From Candidatus Sulfopaludibacter sp. SbA3 (lineage in GTDB: Bacteria > Acidobacteriota > Terriglobia > 20CM-2-55-15), in assembly GCA_945861845.1 (NCBI GenBank), contig CAMAWS010000216.1, forward strand, positions 1-6,234: a DNA stretch of 6,234 bases, written 5' to 3'. Positions 1 to 5,880 of the stretch are shown piece after piece. The notes under the pieces are model-generated. The model ran no database searches, was not told the origin of the DNA, and worked only from the letters and a program-made list of their open reading frames with translations. The position numbers and the translations under genes were made by a program. Each line of letters opens with the position of its first letter. Position 1 is the stretch's first letter.

Positions 1-95
1 AGTGGGACGACGGGTGTGATCAGCGCCGCCGCGCCCGCGGCCGCACCCTTCAAGAAACCACGACGATCGACGCCATTCTTTTTTGATTTCGCCAC
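1..95 (-). CDS. N-terminus of a Tat-exported protein (partial, runs off left edge)
   Basis: Only the first 31 codons are present. Reading leftward from a GTG at 95-93, the product starts M-A-K-S-K-K-N-G-V and then has the twin-arginine motif DRRGFLKG at residues 10-17. An Ala-rich hydrophobic stretch (AAAGAAALI, residues 18-26) and TPVVP follow. This is a classic Tat signal: basic n-region, RR-x-F-L-K, weakly hydrophobic h-region. It implies export of a folded, often cofactor-bearing enzyme to the periplasm. The start is supported by a strong ribosome binding site, GGAAGGAG at 111-104, eight bases upstream. The enzyme itself cannot be identified from this piece. Acidobacterial Tat leaders like this occur on thiamine-pyrophosphate enzymes, oxidoreductases and others, so no function is assigned. 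It is transcribed divergently from the MBL hydrolase gene. Confidence 0.8.
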   Translation of the reverse strand, partial: MAKSKKNGVDRRGFLKGAAAGAAALITPVVP

Positions 96-133
96 GGGAT
101 TCGCTCCTTCCGAATTGCCTTTGCTATCGATTA

Positions 134-189
134 CGTTTTGAAACGTTGCGTTTTGAACTGCACGGCATACTAGTCGACAGGTTCAAAAC
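134..189. promoter_or_regulatory. Cluster of three GTTTTGAA elements, candidate operator
   Basis: CGTTTTGAAACG at 134-145 is a perfect palindrome around a central TG. The half-element GTTTTGAAC recurs in direct orientation at 150-158, 15 bases on, and in inverted orientation at 181-189 (GTTCAAAAC). The cluster lies 40-95 bases upstream of the Tat-leader gene start, where that gene's promoter should be. A spaced dyad and repeat of this kind is typical of a transcription factor site. No regulator family is recognised, and the AT-rich composition raises the odds of chance. Confidence 0.35.
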
Positions 190-294
190 AGAAAACAAAT
201 AAGCTGTTAACTAAGCCGTAACAATGACGCTCCGAAAATCGGTCTTCCTGTTTACGCGGAATCGTATCAATTTGTCGCAATTCATTGACAAGCC

Positions 295-318
295 GGCATC
301 GGGAACAATTCCCATGCC
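295..318. repeat. Imperfect inverted repeat upstream of the MBL hydrolase
   Basis: GGCAT (295-299), a bulged C at 300 and GGGAA (301-305) pair with TTCCC (309-313) and ATGCC (314-318) around a CAA loop. That is ten base pairs with one bulge. It sits 45 bases before the hydrolase start, between the two TTGACA hexamers. It could be an operator dyad or a leader hairpin in the transcript. It has no following T-run, so it is not a canonical terminator. Confidence 0.4.
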
Positions 319-363
319 AGAAATTCTTTGACAACTCAATTAGACGAGTAAAGGATCTCTGGT

Positions 364-1284
364 ATGAAAACCATTGCCCTGACTCTGTTACTGGCGGCCA
401 CGAGCGTATTCGCCCAGCAGCCCGCCGCTGCGCTGCCGCCGTTGATCAAAGAGAACGCGACGGTGAAGATTTCCGAACACGTCTATGTGATTCCCGACGG
501 GAATGTTGGGGGAGTTCCGAATGTCGGCATCATCGTGGGCGGCAATGCGACGCTCGTCGTGGATACCGGCCTTGGCGTCCGCAACGGTCAGACCGTCCTG
601 CGTGAAGCCACAAAGATCAATGGTAACAACCCAATTTACATAACGGCCACGCACTTTCACGCGGAACATACGCTTGGAGATGCGGCCTTCCCCGCCACTG
701 CAAAGGTGATCCGCGGGCGCGCTCAGCAGCGCGACATGGACGAACTGGGAATCACGCCGAACTTTTCCGGCAGGTCTCCGGTGCATACGGAGTTGGTGCA
801 GAATGCCGCATACCGCCGCGCGGATGAAATCTTCGACAACGAAAAGGTGTTCGACCTGGGCGGCGTCCGGGTGCGTCTGCAGTGGATGGGTGGTTCAACA
901 CACACCAACGGCGACACGATCATTTTCGTCGAAGGCGAAGGCGTGCTCTTTGCGGGCGACCTGGTCATGAACCGGCGATTTCTAGCTTTCGGCGCCAATC
1001 AGGCCGTCAGTGTTCGCGCCTGGCTTGGCACTTACGACAAACTGGAGCCGCTTCGGCCCCGCCACATCATTCCCGCCCACGGCGATCTGGGTGACGGTTC
1101 ACTGATCGAAACCAATCGAAGCTACCTGCGAGAGCTGCAGACCCGCGTCGCGGCGTTGAAGCGCGAAGGAAAGAGCCTGGACGAGACGACGCAATTGATC
1201 ACCGCTGAATTTCAAACCCGGTATCCCGGCTGGATCGGAAATGCAGGGCAGGCGGTTCGATCCGCATACAACGAAGCCAATTAG
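364..1284 (+). CDS. Secreted metallo-beta-lactamase-fold hydrolase
   Basis: The product is a 306-residue zinc-dependent hydrolase of the MBL superfamily. The Sec signal peptide is residues 1-17 (MKTIALTLLLAATSVFA, predicted cut before QQ), so the enzyme acts in the periplasm or outside the cell. Metal-site motifs appear in family order: VVDTG (65-69); THFHAEH with H97, H99, E101 and H102; GGSTHTNGD with H180 and D184; LFAGD with D199; PAHG with H239. The usual HxHxDH is HxHxEH here, an Asp-to-Glu change at a metal ligand position. The C-terminal ~65 residues are a helical tail ending in a Trp/Tyr-rich segment (YPGW). The start is supported by AAGGAT at 351-356, 7 bases upstream. The substrate cannot be read from the sequence. 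Broad MBL relatives include lactonases, thioesterases and beta-lactamases, and nothing here justifies a resistance label. It was probably co-transcribed with the dapA-family relic 15 bases downstream. Confidence 0.9.
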   Translation: MKTIALTLLLAATSVFAQQPAAALPPLIKENATVKISEHVYVIPDGNVGGVPNVGIIVGGNATLVVDTGLGVRNGQTVLREATKINGNNPIYITATHFHAEHTLGDAAFPATAKVIRGRAQQRDMDELGITPNFSGRSPVHTELVQNAAYRRADEIFDNEKVFDLGGVRVRLQWMGGSTHTNGDTIIFVEGEGVLFAGDLVMNRRFLAFGANQAVSVRAWLGTYDKLEPLRPRHIIPAHGDLGDGSLIETNRSYLRELQTRVAALKREGKSLDETTQLITAEFQTRYPGWIGNAGQAVRSAYNEAN

Positions 1285-1299
1285 AGTACGGAGTAGTCG

Positions 1300-1687
1300 A
1301 TGACCCATGCGACGCGAATCGCGGGTGTGCTTTCCCCCGTGTTACGCCATTCAAAGCCGACCTCTCTCCCGATAAAGACCGATTTGTGCGGCAGTGCAGA
1401 TGGCTGCTTTCGCCGAACGTTGGCCTTGCGGTGTTTGGAACGAATTCGGAAGCGAACTCGTTATCGGTGGAAGAAAAGGCGGAATTGCTGGACGCCCTCA
1501 TCGACGCCGGCATCGATCCCGGCCGGATGATGCCCGGCGTCGGCCATTGCGCCATCACCGATTCCGTACGCCTGGCGGCCCATGCAGTGAAGCTCGGATG
1601 GTCGAGTTAACGGCCGAGCAGTCGAGATCAATGATCGCGGATTTGGATCGCGCAGGATTTATGATGCCGGGGTTGGCGGCAGTATGA
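1300..1687 (+). pseudogene. Decayed dihydrodipicolinate synthase/NAL-family gene (frameshift plus large internal deletion)
   Basis: This is a relic of a ~300-residue class I aldolase/lyase of the DapA/NanA family. The original start is ATG 1300 with GGAG at 1290-1293. Residues MTHATRIAGVLSPV are read in that frame. A one-base loss near 1341-1343 then moves the reading to another frame, giving TPFKADLSPDKDRF and onward. The family signature GTNSEANSLSVEEKAELLDA (equivalent to the GTTGES region) and MMPGVGHCAITDS follow, ending with AHAVKLG at about 1598. There the sequence jumps, in a third frame, to a family C-terminus (VELTAEQSRS, then DRAGFMMPGLAAV) with a stop at 1685-1687. About 100 N-terminal and 29 C-terminal residues survive. 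Some 170 middle residues, including the Schiff-base lysine and catalytic tyrosine, are missing. No functional enzyme can be made. Family assignment is from recalled motifs. Confidence 0.85.
1655..1671 (+). repeat. 17-bp exact direct repeat, left copy
   Basis: GGATTTATGATGCCGGG recurs exactly at 5850-5866, about 4.2 kb away in the same orientation. It is the core of the 26/29 match between the two dapA-like tails. The two copies bracket the receptor gene and the small secreted protein gene. Confidence 0.9.
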
Positions 1688-1705
1688 CCAAAAATCCGGT
1701 TAACC

Positions 1706-1714
1706 TGATATAAC
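1706..1714 (+). promoter_or_regulatory. Extended -10 promoter of the TonB-dependent receptor gene
   Basis: TGATATAAC matches the extended -10 consensus (TG, one base, TATAAT) in all but the last base. A -35 match is weak: only ATGACC at 1684-1689 with a long 19-base spacer, as extended -10 promoters tolerate. Transcription would begin around 1721, giving a leader of about 20 bases before GTG 1740. The box sits within GGTTAACCTGATATAACC (1698-1715), in which GGTTA and TAACC form an inverted repeat that could let a repressor overlap the promoter. Confidence 0.45.
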
Positions 1715-1729
1715 CAACGTGTTTACTTT

Positions 1730-1735
1730 AGGGGG
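1730..1735 (+). promoter_or_regulatory. Ribosome binding site deciding the receptor start
   Basis: AGGGGG lies four bases before GTG 1740, a little close but clearly purine-rich. The in-frame GTG at 1719 has no such element upstream and falls at or before the predicted transcription start. The start is therefore placed at 1740. Confidence 0.6.
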
Positions 1736-1739
1736 ACAA

Positions 1740-4700
1740 GTGCAAAATAGCGGAAGGCATAGCATCGGTTGGAGCGCCCTGCTGGGATTGCTCTTCATAT
1801 TCGTGACGTGTTCAGCCGTATTTGCGCAGAATACCGCGCAGATCAGTGGCTCAGTGAAGGATCAGTCCGGGGCTGTTTTGCCCGGCGTGGAAGTGAATGT
1901 CACTCAAACCGACACTGGAGTAGCTCGCAGCACGGTATCCGACGAGACGGGCACTTATTTACTGCCGAATCTTCCGGTTGGTCCATATCGGCTGGAAGCC
2001 GTGCTGCCAGGATTCAAGTCATTTGTGCAGACTGGAATTGTGTTGCAGGTTGGCGCAAACCCGACCGTCAACGTGATTCTCGAAGTGGGCCAGGTTTCCG
2101 AGCAAGTCGAGGTACAGGCAGACGCGGCGCTGGTTGAAACTCGAAGCACAGGCGTCGGACAAGTCATCGATAATCTGCGGGTCCTGGAAATGCCGCTCAA
2201 CGGACGGCAAGTCACCGAGTTGATTCTGCTCTCGGGCGCTGCGATCGGCGGCCTGGCGCAGACCCCCGCGGGACGGAACTATCCCACGGAGTCGATCTCC
2301 GTGGGCGGCGGCCTGAACAACGGCCTGCTTTATCTCCTTGATGGCGGCACCCACAACGATCCTTTCAACAATTTGAATCTTCCGTTGCCTTTCCCCGACG
2401 CGCTGCAGGAGTTCAAGGTCGAGACCAGCGCACTGCCCGCTCAGTACGGTCAACACTCGTCGGCTGCAGTAAATGCGATAACGAAGTCGGGCACCAACGA
2501 ATTTCATGGAAGCCTTTTCGAATTTGTCCGTAACGGTTCCCTGAACGCGCGCAACGCATTCGCCCTCCAGCGTGACTCGCTGAAGCGCAATCAGTTCGGT
2601 GGCGTCATCGGTGGACCTGTCATGAGGAACAAACTATTCTTCTTTGGCGGCCTGCAGACCACTCTTGTCCGTTCTGCGCCCCTGGATCTCACCGCGTTTG
2701 TCCCGACTCCGGCTATGATTGCGGGCGACTGGACAGCAGTAACCGCTCCTGCCTGCAATGGCGGCCGGTCGATCGCACTCCGAGCTCCGTTCGTGGGAAA
2801 TCGAATTTCCCCAGCTCTGTTCTCCCCGGCAGCGCTGAACCTTCTTAAGAGACTCCCGGCTCCAATCGACGATTGTGGAACTGTCATTTACGGCTCCAAT
2901 AACACGAGCAATGAACACATTATCGTCAGTAAGGTCGACTATCAATGGAGTGAGAAGCACTCCCTCTTCGGCCGTTACGAATTTTCGAGGCTGGACCTCC
3001 CAACCAACTATGACGGCATTAGTGTGATTACGGCGACTGAAGCCGACCGAAAGTTCCGAGCCCAGTCACTCGTCCTCGGCGATACATATCTGCTCAGCCA
3101 GAATGTAGTCAATTCGTTTCGCGCTACGGCGTTGAGAACCGTCGGCGAAAAGACCCCTCGGGACTACTTCACTTTCGGCGAGCTCGGGGTCAAGAATTTC
3201 TACTTTCCGCCGGGCATGTCCAAAGTGCCGCAGATTAACGTCGCGGGCGCATTCGTCGCAGGCAGTCAAAACCTCGTTCCCGGCGTTGGCAACTCGACGG
3301 TTTATCAGGTCTCCAACGATATAAGTCTGGTAAAGGGATCGCATCAAATCGGCATCGGATCGAACTACATTTACACGATGGTTAACGTCCTCGCCACGTC
3401 CCTCGCCGGGGCAGCCGTCACTTTTTCAGCAACAAACACCAATTTGAGTTTGGGCGATCTGATGTTGGGGAGAATGAACACCTTTACGCAGGGCAGTGTG
3501 ACCACTCACTACCCTCGCCAGCATTATTGGGGTACATATTTGCAGGACACCTGGAAAGCGACGTCACGGTTGACTATCAATGCCGGTCTTCGATGGGAGC
3601 CGTTCATGGGGCAGAAGGACAAGGAAGGGCGGATCCTGCACTTCCAACAAGATTGGTATGATCAGAACCTTCGGAGCAAAGTCTTTAACAAAGCCCCTGT
3701 GGGACTGCTGTTCCCCGGCGATGCTGCCGTCACACATAACAATTTCGTGCCTTCGCACTGGTTGCATTTTGCGCCGCGTGTGGGATTGGCGTTCGATCCG
3801 ACGGGCGATGGGCGTATGACCATACGAGCGGCATACGGAATCTTCTACGACTATCCACACATGTATCAGTTCAATGGACTTCGCGACTCACCGCCCTGGG
3901 GCACGCGCGTTGCCCTCACGAATCCGGCTGGCGGTTTTGACGATCCCTGGCAAGGCCAACCTGGCGGAAATCCATTTCCGTTGGTGATCAACTCGGACTC
4001 CACGTTCCCGCCTTCCGCTGTGATCGTCAATGTTCCACTGAATCTCCGAATGCCCTACGTCAATCAGTGGAACCTCAGTGTTCAAAGACAAATTGGTGAG
4101 GACTGGCTTCTCTCAGCAAACTATATCGGTTCGAGTGGTATTCATATCCTGAACACCGTCGAAGGCAACCCGGCGGTATTTATGGGTCTGGGGCCTTGCG
4201 TCATCAATGGCGTCAGCTATGCGACATGTTCCACTACCGGGAATACGGCGGCGCGGCGTGCATTGACCCTGAAGAATCCGGCTCAGGGCCAATACTACGG
4301 CCCCATGGTTAACCCGGACGATGGCGGAACCCGGAGCTATAACGGCCTTCTGGTTTCCATCCAGAGCCGGGCCGGCAGGGCCGTCACGTTAAATACGAAT
4401 TACACGTGGGCGCACTGCATAGACGACGGCCAGCAAACGCTTATCCAGAATGGCGGGGCGATGCTCCCGGACCGCCGCGGCGCGAATCGCGGAAATTGCG
4501 ACTCGGATCGCCGCCACAATTTCAACCTGTCAACGGTATACAACACGCCGCGGTTCGAAAACGCGGCATTACGCACTCTGGCAACCGGCTGGAAGATTGG
4601 CGGTATTCTGCGCGTGGTTTCAGGGAGCTATCTGAATGTCACGTCCGGCCTGGATCAAGCATTGACGGGCATTGTCGCCGAGCAGCGCCCCAACCAGGTG

Positions 4701-5024
4701 CTTGCCGATCCATTGAACGCCGACAAGAGCGGCAATCAATGGATTAATCCGGCGGCATTTGCACAGCCGGCTTTGGGAACCTACGGGAACCTGGGCTCGC
4801 GCAACATTCTTGGCCCTGGAAGTATTGTGATCAACACGAACCTTACACGAACATTCCAGGTTCGCGAGAACCAGTCCTTGGAATTCAGGGTGGAATCGTT
4901 CAATCTGCCGAACCATGTGAACCCGATAAGTCCGAACACGGTTCTGTCGAATAACACTTTCGGCAAGATCCTGAACGCAAGTGATCCGCGAATCATGCAG
5001 CTCGCGCTGAAGTACGTGTTCTAA
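1740..5024 (+). CDS. TonB-dependent receptor, Oar-like, with N-terminal carboxypeptidase-regulatory-like domain
   Basis: The product is a 1,094-residue outer-membrane protein when started at GTG 1740. The Sec signal peptide is residues 1-29, ending CSAVFA before QN. An Ig-like carboxypeptidase-regulatory domain spans about 34-116 (QISGSVKDQSGAVLPGVEV, DETGTYLLPNLPVGPY). The plug domain follows, with EMPLNGRQVTELILLSG at about 150-166 and VNAITKSGTNEFHGSLFEF at about 244-262. The barrel then begins with the NQFGGVIGGPVMRNKLFFF segment (about 284-302), typical of Acidobacteriota receptors. The last strand ends LALKYVF with a terminal Phe, the usual outer-membrane assembly signal. Such proteins import large or scarce ligands with TonB-ExbBD energy. 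The ligand is not evident. No SusD partner is adjacent, and I see no clear TonB box. It is apparently a single-gene unit with its own promoter. Length and architecture are normal and the frame is intact. Confidence 0.93.
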   Translation: MQNSGRHSIGWSALLGLLFIFVTCSAVFAQNTAQISGSVKDQSGAVLPGVEVNVTQTDTGVARSTVSDETGTYLLPNLPVGPYRLEAVLPGFKSFVQTGIVLQVGANPTVNVILEVGQVSEQVEVQADAALVETRSTGVGQVIDNLRVLEMPLNGRQVTELILLSGAAIGGLAQTPAGRNYPTESISVGGGLNNGLLYLLDGGTHNDPFNNLNLPLPFPDALQEFKVETSALPAQYGQHSSAAVNAITKSGTNEFHGSLFEFVRNGSLNARNAFALQRDSLKRNQFGGVIGGPVMRNKLFFFGGLQTTLVRSAPLDLTAFVPTPAMIAGDWTAVTAPACNGGRSIALRAPFVGNRISPALFSPAALNLLKRLPAPIDDCGTVIYGSNNTSNEHIIVSKVDYQWSEKHSLFGRYEFSRLDLPTNYDGISVITATEADRKFRAQSLVLGDTYLLSQNVVNSFRATALRTVGEKTPRDYFTFGELGVKNFYFPPGMSKVPQINVAGAFVAGSQNLVPGVGNSTVYQVSNDISLVKGSHQIGIGSNYIYTMVNVLATSLAGAAVTFSATNTNLSLGDLMLGRMNTFTQGSVTTHYPRQHYWGTYLQDTWKATSRLTINAGLRWEPFMGQKDKEGRILHFQQDWYDQNLRSKVFNKAPVGLLFPGDAAVTHNNFVPSHWLHFAPRVGLAFDPTGDGRMTIRAAYGIFYDYPHMYQFNGLRDSPPWGTRVALTNPAGGFDDPWQGQPGGNPFPLVINSDSTFPPSAVIVNVPLNLRMPYVNQWNLSVQRQIGEDWLLSANYIGSSGIHILNTVEGNPAVFMGLGPCVINGVSYATCSTTGNTAARRALTLKNPAQGQYYGPMVNPDDGGTRSYNGLLVSIQSRAGRAVTLNTNYTWAHCIDDGQQTLIQNGGAMLPDRRGANRGNCDSDRRHNFNLSTVYNTPRFENAALRTLATGWKIGGILRVVSGSYLNVTSGLDQALTGIVAEQRPNQVLADPLNADKSGNQWINPAAFAQPALGTYGNLGSRNILGPGSIVINTNLTRTFQVRENQSLEFRVESFNLPNHVNPISPNTVLSNNTFGKILNASDPRIMQLALKYVF
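2283..2305. repeat. Perfect 9-bp inverted repeat inside the receptor gene
   Basis: CCCACGGAG (2283-2291) and CTCCGTGGG (2297-2305) flank a TCGAT loop. It lies in the plug-domain coding region. It may fold in the mRNA, but chance and coding constraint could explain it, and no function is assigned. Confidence 0.5.
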
Positions 5025-5071
5025 AGCGGAGACATCGACAGCTTCGCTTGGCAAGGACTGGGCTTCAACCG

Positions 5072-5107
5072 TGCAGTTCCGTCGCGAATGATCGCGACGG
5101 AACTGCA
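5072..5107. terminator. Perfect 16-bp hairpin between convergent genes, probable bidirectional terminator
   Basis: TGCAGTTCCGTCGCGA (5072-5087) is exactly complementary to TCGCGACGGAACTGCA (5092-5107) around a four-base ATGA loop. It lies 47 bases after the receptor stop and 14 bases after the stop of the convergent small secreted protein gene, where a shared terminator is expected. No T-run follows on either strand, so it may act as a Rho-associated or 3'-end-stabilising stem and not as a textbook intrinsic terminator. Confidence 0.7.
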
Positions 5108-5121
5108 TTCGGGAGACAGCT

Positions 5122-5688
5122 TTAAGGAGATGTCAGGTCGATGCACTGCATGTTGCATCGATCAAAAACCAGGACGTTGTTGATTTTCTGACCCTCCGCA
5201 TTTGTTCCCCGCGACGTGTCGATCAGGCTCTTCCCATCCCTCGATACGACGCGCCGGCGAATCCCGGTGAAGGTGATCTTCCCGGCGTTGTCCTTCGGAG
5301 TCAGATCCGTCGTGTACGCATCGATCGACCGATATGTCATCGTGCCCGGCGTCACCCCAGCGATTGACAAATCGGCTAACGTGGCCGGAGCGTACATCGG
5401 ATAATCATTGCTGTTGTACTTCCATGTCACCTGAAGAAATGTGGGCTCGCCTTCCGGAGTAACGGTCACAAAAACGGTCATCATGAACCCATCTGGACGG
5501 AGTGAATACCGTCGGATTGAAATGGTTCCCGGTGTAGGAGCAGTACCTTGAGTGAATGTGGATTTTTCCATGTTGAGGCTCCACATTCCTAGTAATGGAT
5601 CTGTCGCCGTACCTGCTACCGGCCCCTGGGCAAAAACCGTCACCGAGAACAAGACCAATACACCTACCCGAACTAGGCTGCGGTTCAT
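5122..5688 (-). CDS. Small secreted protein of unknown function (acidobacterial GxWxLNxxKSxF type)
   Basis: The product is 188 residues. The start chosen is ATG 5688-5686, because GGAGG lies five bases upstream. The in-frame TTG at 5700 overlaps that ribosome site and is rejected. A Sec signal peptide covers residues 1-20 (MNRSLVRVGVLVLFSVTVFA, cut before QG). The mature part opens with LLGMWSLNMEKSTFTQG (about 32-48), a motif I recall from small secreted Acidobacteriota proteins resembling lipocalin-like beta-barrels. It is followed by alternating beta-type segments (ISIRRYSLRPDG, MMTVFVTVTPEG, FLQVTWKYN, GKITFTGIRRRVVSRDGK). The only two cysteines sit near the C-terminus in CNMQC (C178 and C182). 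No catalytic motif is seen. It is convergent with the receptor gene and shares the hairpin at 5072-5107. Function is unknown. A periplasmic ligand-binding role would be a guess from the fold resemblance alone. Confidence 0.85.
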   Translation of the reverse strand: MNRSLVRVGVLVLFSVTVFAQGPVAGTATDPLLGMWSLNMEKSTFTQGTAPTPGTISIRRYSLRPDGFMMTVFVTVTPEGEPTFLQVTWKYNSNDYPMYAPATLADLSIAGVTPGTMTYRSIDAYTTDLTPKDNAGKITFTGIRRRVVSRDGKSLIDTSRGTNAEGQKINNVLVFDRCNMQCIDLTSP

Positions 5689-5799
5689 AGACACCTCCAA
5701 TACCCATAGCGATCAGGAAGGTCAATTCTTTCTTTCAACTGTGTCAGAAGCCGAGTGGAGTGTACGCCCGCAGGCCGGCTAAAGGCAAAAGAGGAACAA
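5689..5799. other. Upstream region of the small secreted protein gene
   Basis: Nothing codes convincingly here. Read on the minus strand it must carry the promoter of the small secreted protein gene. TTGAAA (5739-5734) and TTGACC (5727-5722) are possible -35 boxes, but neither has a good -10 partner, so no promoter is called. The ribosome binding site GGAGG is at 5698-5694. Confidence 0.5.
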
Positions 5800-5875
5800 C
5801 TGGCCGCGGGTGGAGCCGGACCTGAAATCCATCAGATTGCCAGTGGGCGGGATTTATGATGCCGGGATTGCCGGC
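5800..5875 (+). pseudogene. Second dapA-family C-terminal remnant
   Basis: Bases 5847-5875 match 1652-1680 of the first dapA-family relic at 26 of 29 positions and encode AGFMMPGLPA against AGFMMPGLAA. Two of the three differences are third-codon-position synonymous changes, the pattern expected of diverged coding copies. Just upstream, in another frame, 5804-5837 reads PRVEPDLKSIR, which could be the preceding C-terminal helix after an indel; that part is weak. There is no start, no ribosome binding site and no stop in frame before the convergent oxidase gene, so it cannot be a working gene. The alternative is a chance match, which the length and the codon pattern make unlikely. Confidence 0.5.
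5850..5866 (+). repeat. 17-bp exact direct repeat, right copy
   Basis: This is the partner of the copy at 1655-1671. It lies 15 bases from the stop codon of the convergent L-2-hydroxyglutarate oxidase gene. Confidence 0.9.
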
Positions 5876-5880
5876 TCAGT

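Larger units (their letters stand above)
96..363. other. Divergent intergenic region
   Basis: This 268-base gap between two divergent genes must hold both promoters. It is visibly more AT-rich than the flanking coding DNA. It contains three GTTTTGAA-type elements (134-189) and a bulged 10-bp dyad (295-318). Two TTGACA hexamers lie at 285-290 and 328-333. Neither TTGACA has a convincing -10 box at 16-18 bases, so no promoter is called. The one after 328 would place its -10 on the ribosome binding site AAGGAT at 351-356. A short reading frame beginning at 285 crosses the region but has no family resemblance and overlaps the hydrolase gene in another frame, so it is not called. Confidence 0.7.

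Noticed and set aside
328..356. TTGACA plus AAGGAT as a sigma-70 promoter giving a leaderless hydrolase transcript
   Set aside because: AAGGAT matches the -10 consensus at only three of six positions and is better explained as the ribosome binding site.
285..605. Open frame of 106 codons starting upstream of the MBL hydrolase
   Set aside because: Most of it overlaps the hydrolase in another frame, it has no ribosome binding site, and its Arg/Cys-rich translation resembles no family.
364..1284. Beta-lactam resistance gene
   Set aside because: The MBL fold is shared by many hydrolases. The HxHxEH variant and overall sequence do not point to a true beta-lactamase.
1386..1687. Two overlapping small plus-strand frames (1386-1610 and 1394-1687) as independent genes
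   Set aside because: Their meaningful parts are consecutive fragments of one DapA-family protein, so they are better described as a single pseudogene.
2019..2507. Long minus-strand frame of 162 codons inside the receptor gene
   Set aside because: It is a shadow of an intact, well-recognised receptor reading frame, with no start signal or family resemblance.
4620..5108. Minus-strand frame of 162 codons over the receptor 3' end
   Set aside because: It is opposite strongly conserved barrel strands and starts inside the terminator-like hairpin.
1655..5866. Composite transposon or insertion element bounded by the 17-bp repeats
   Set aside because: There is no transposase, integrase or terminal inverted repeat, and the repeats differ mainly at synonymous sites in a protein-coding context.
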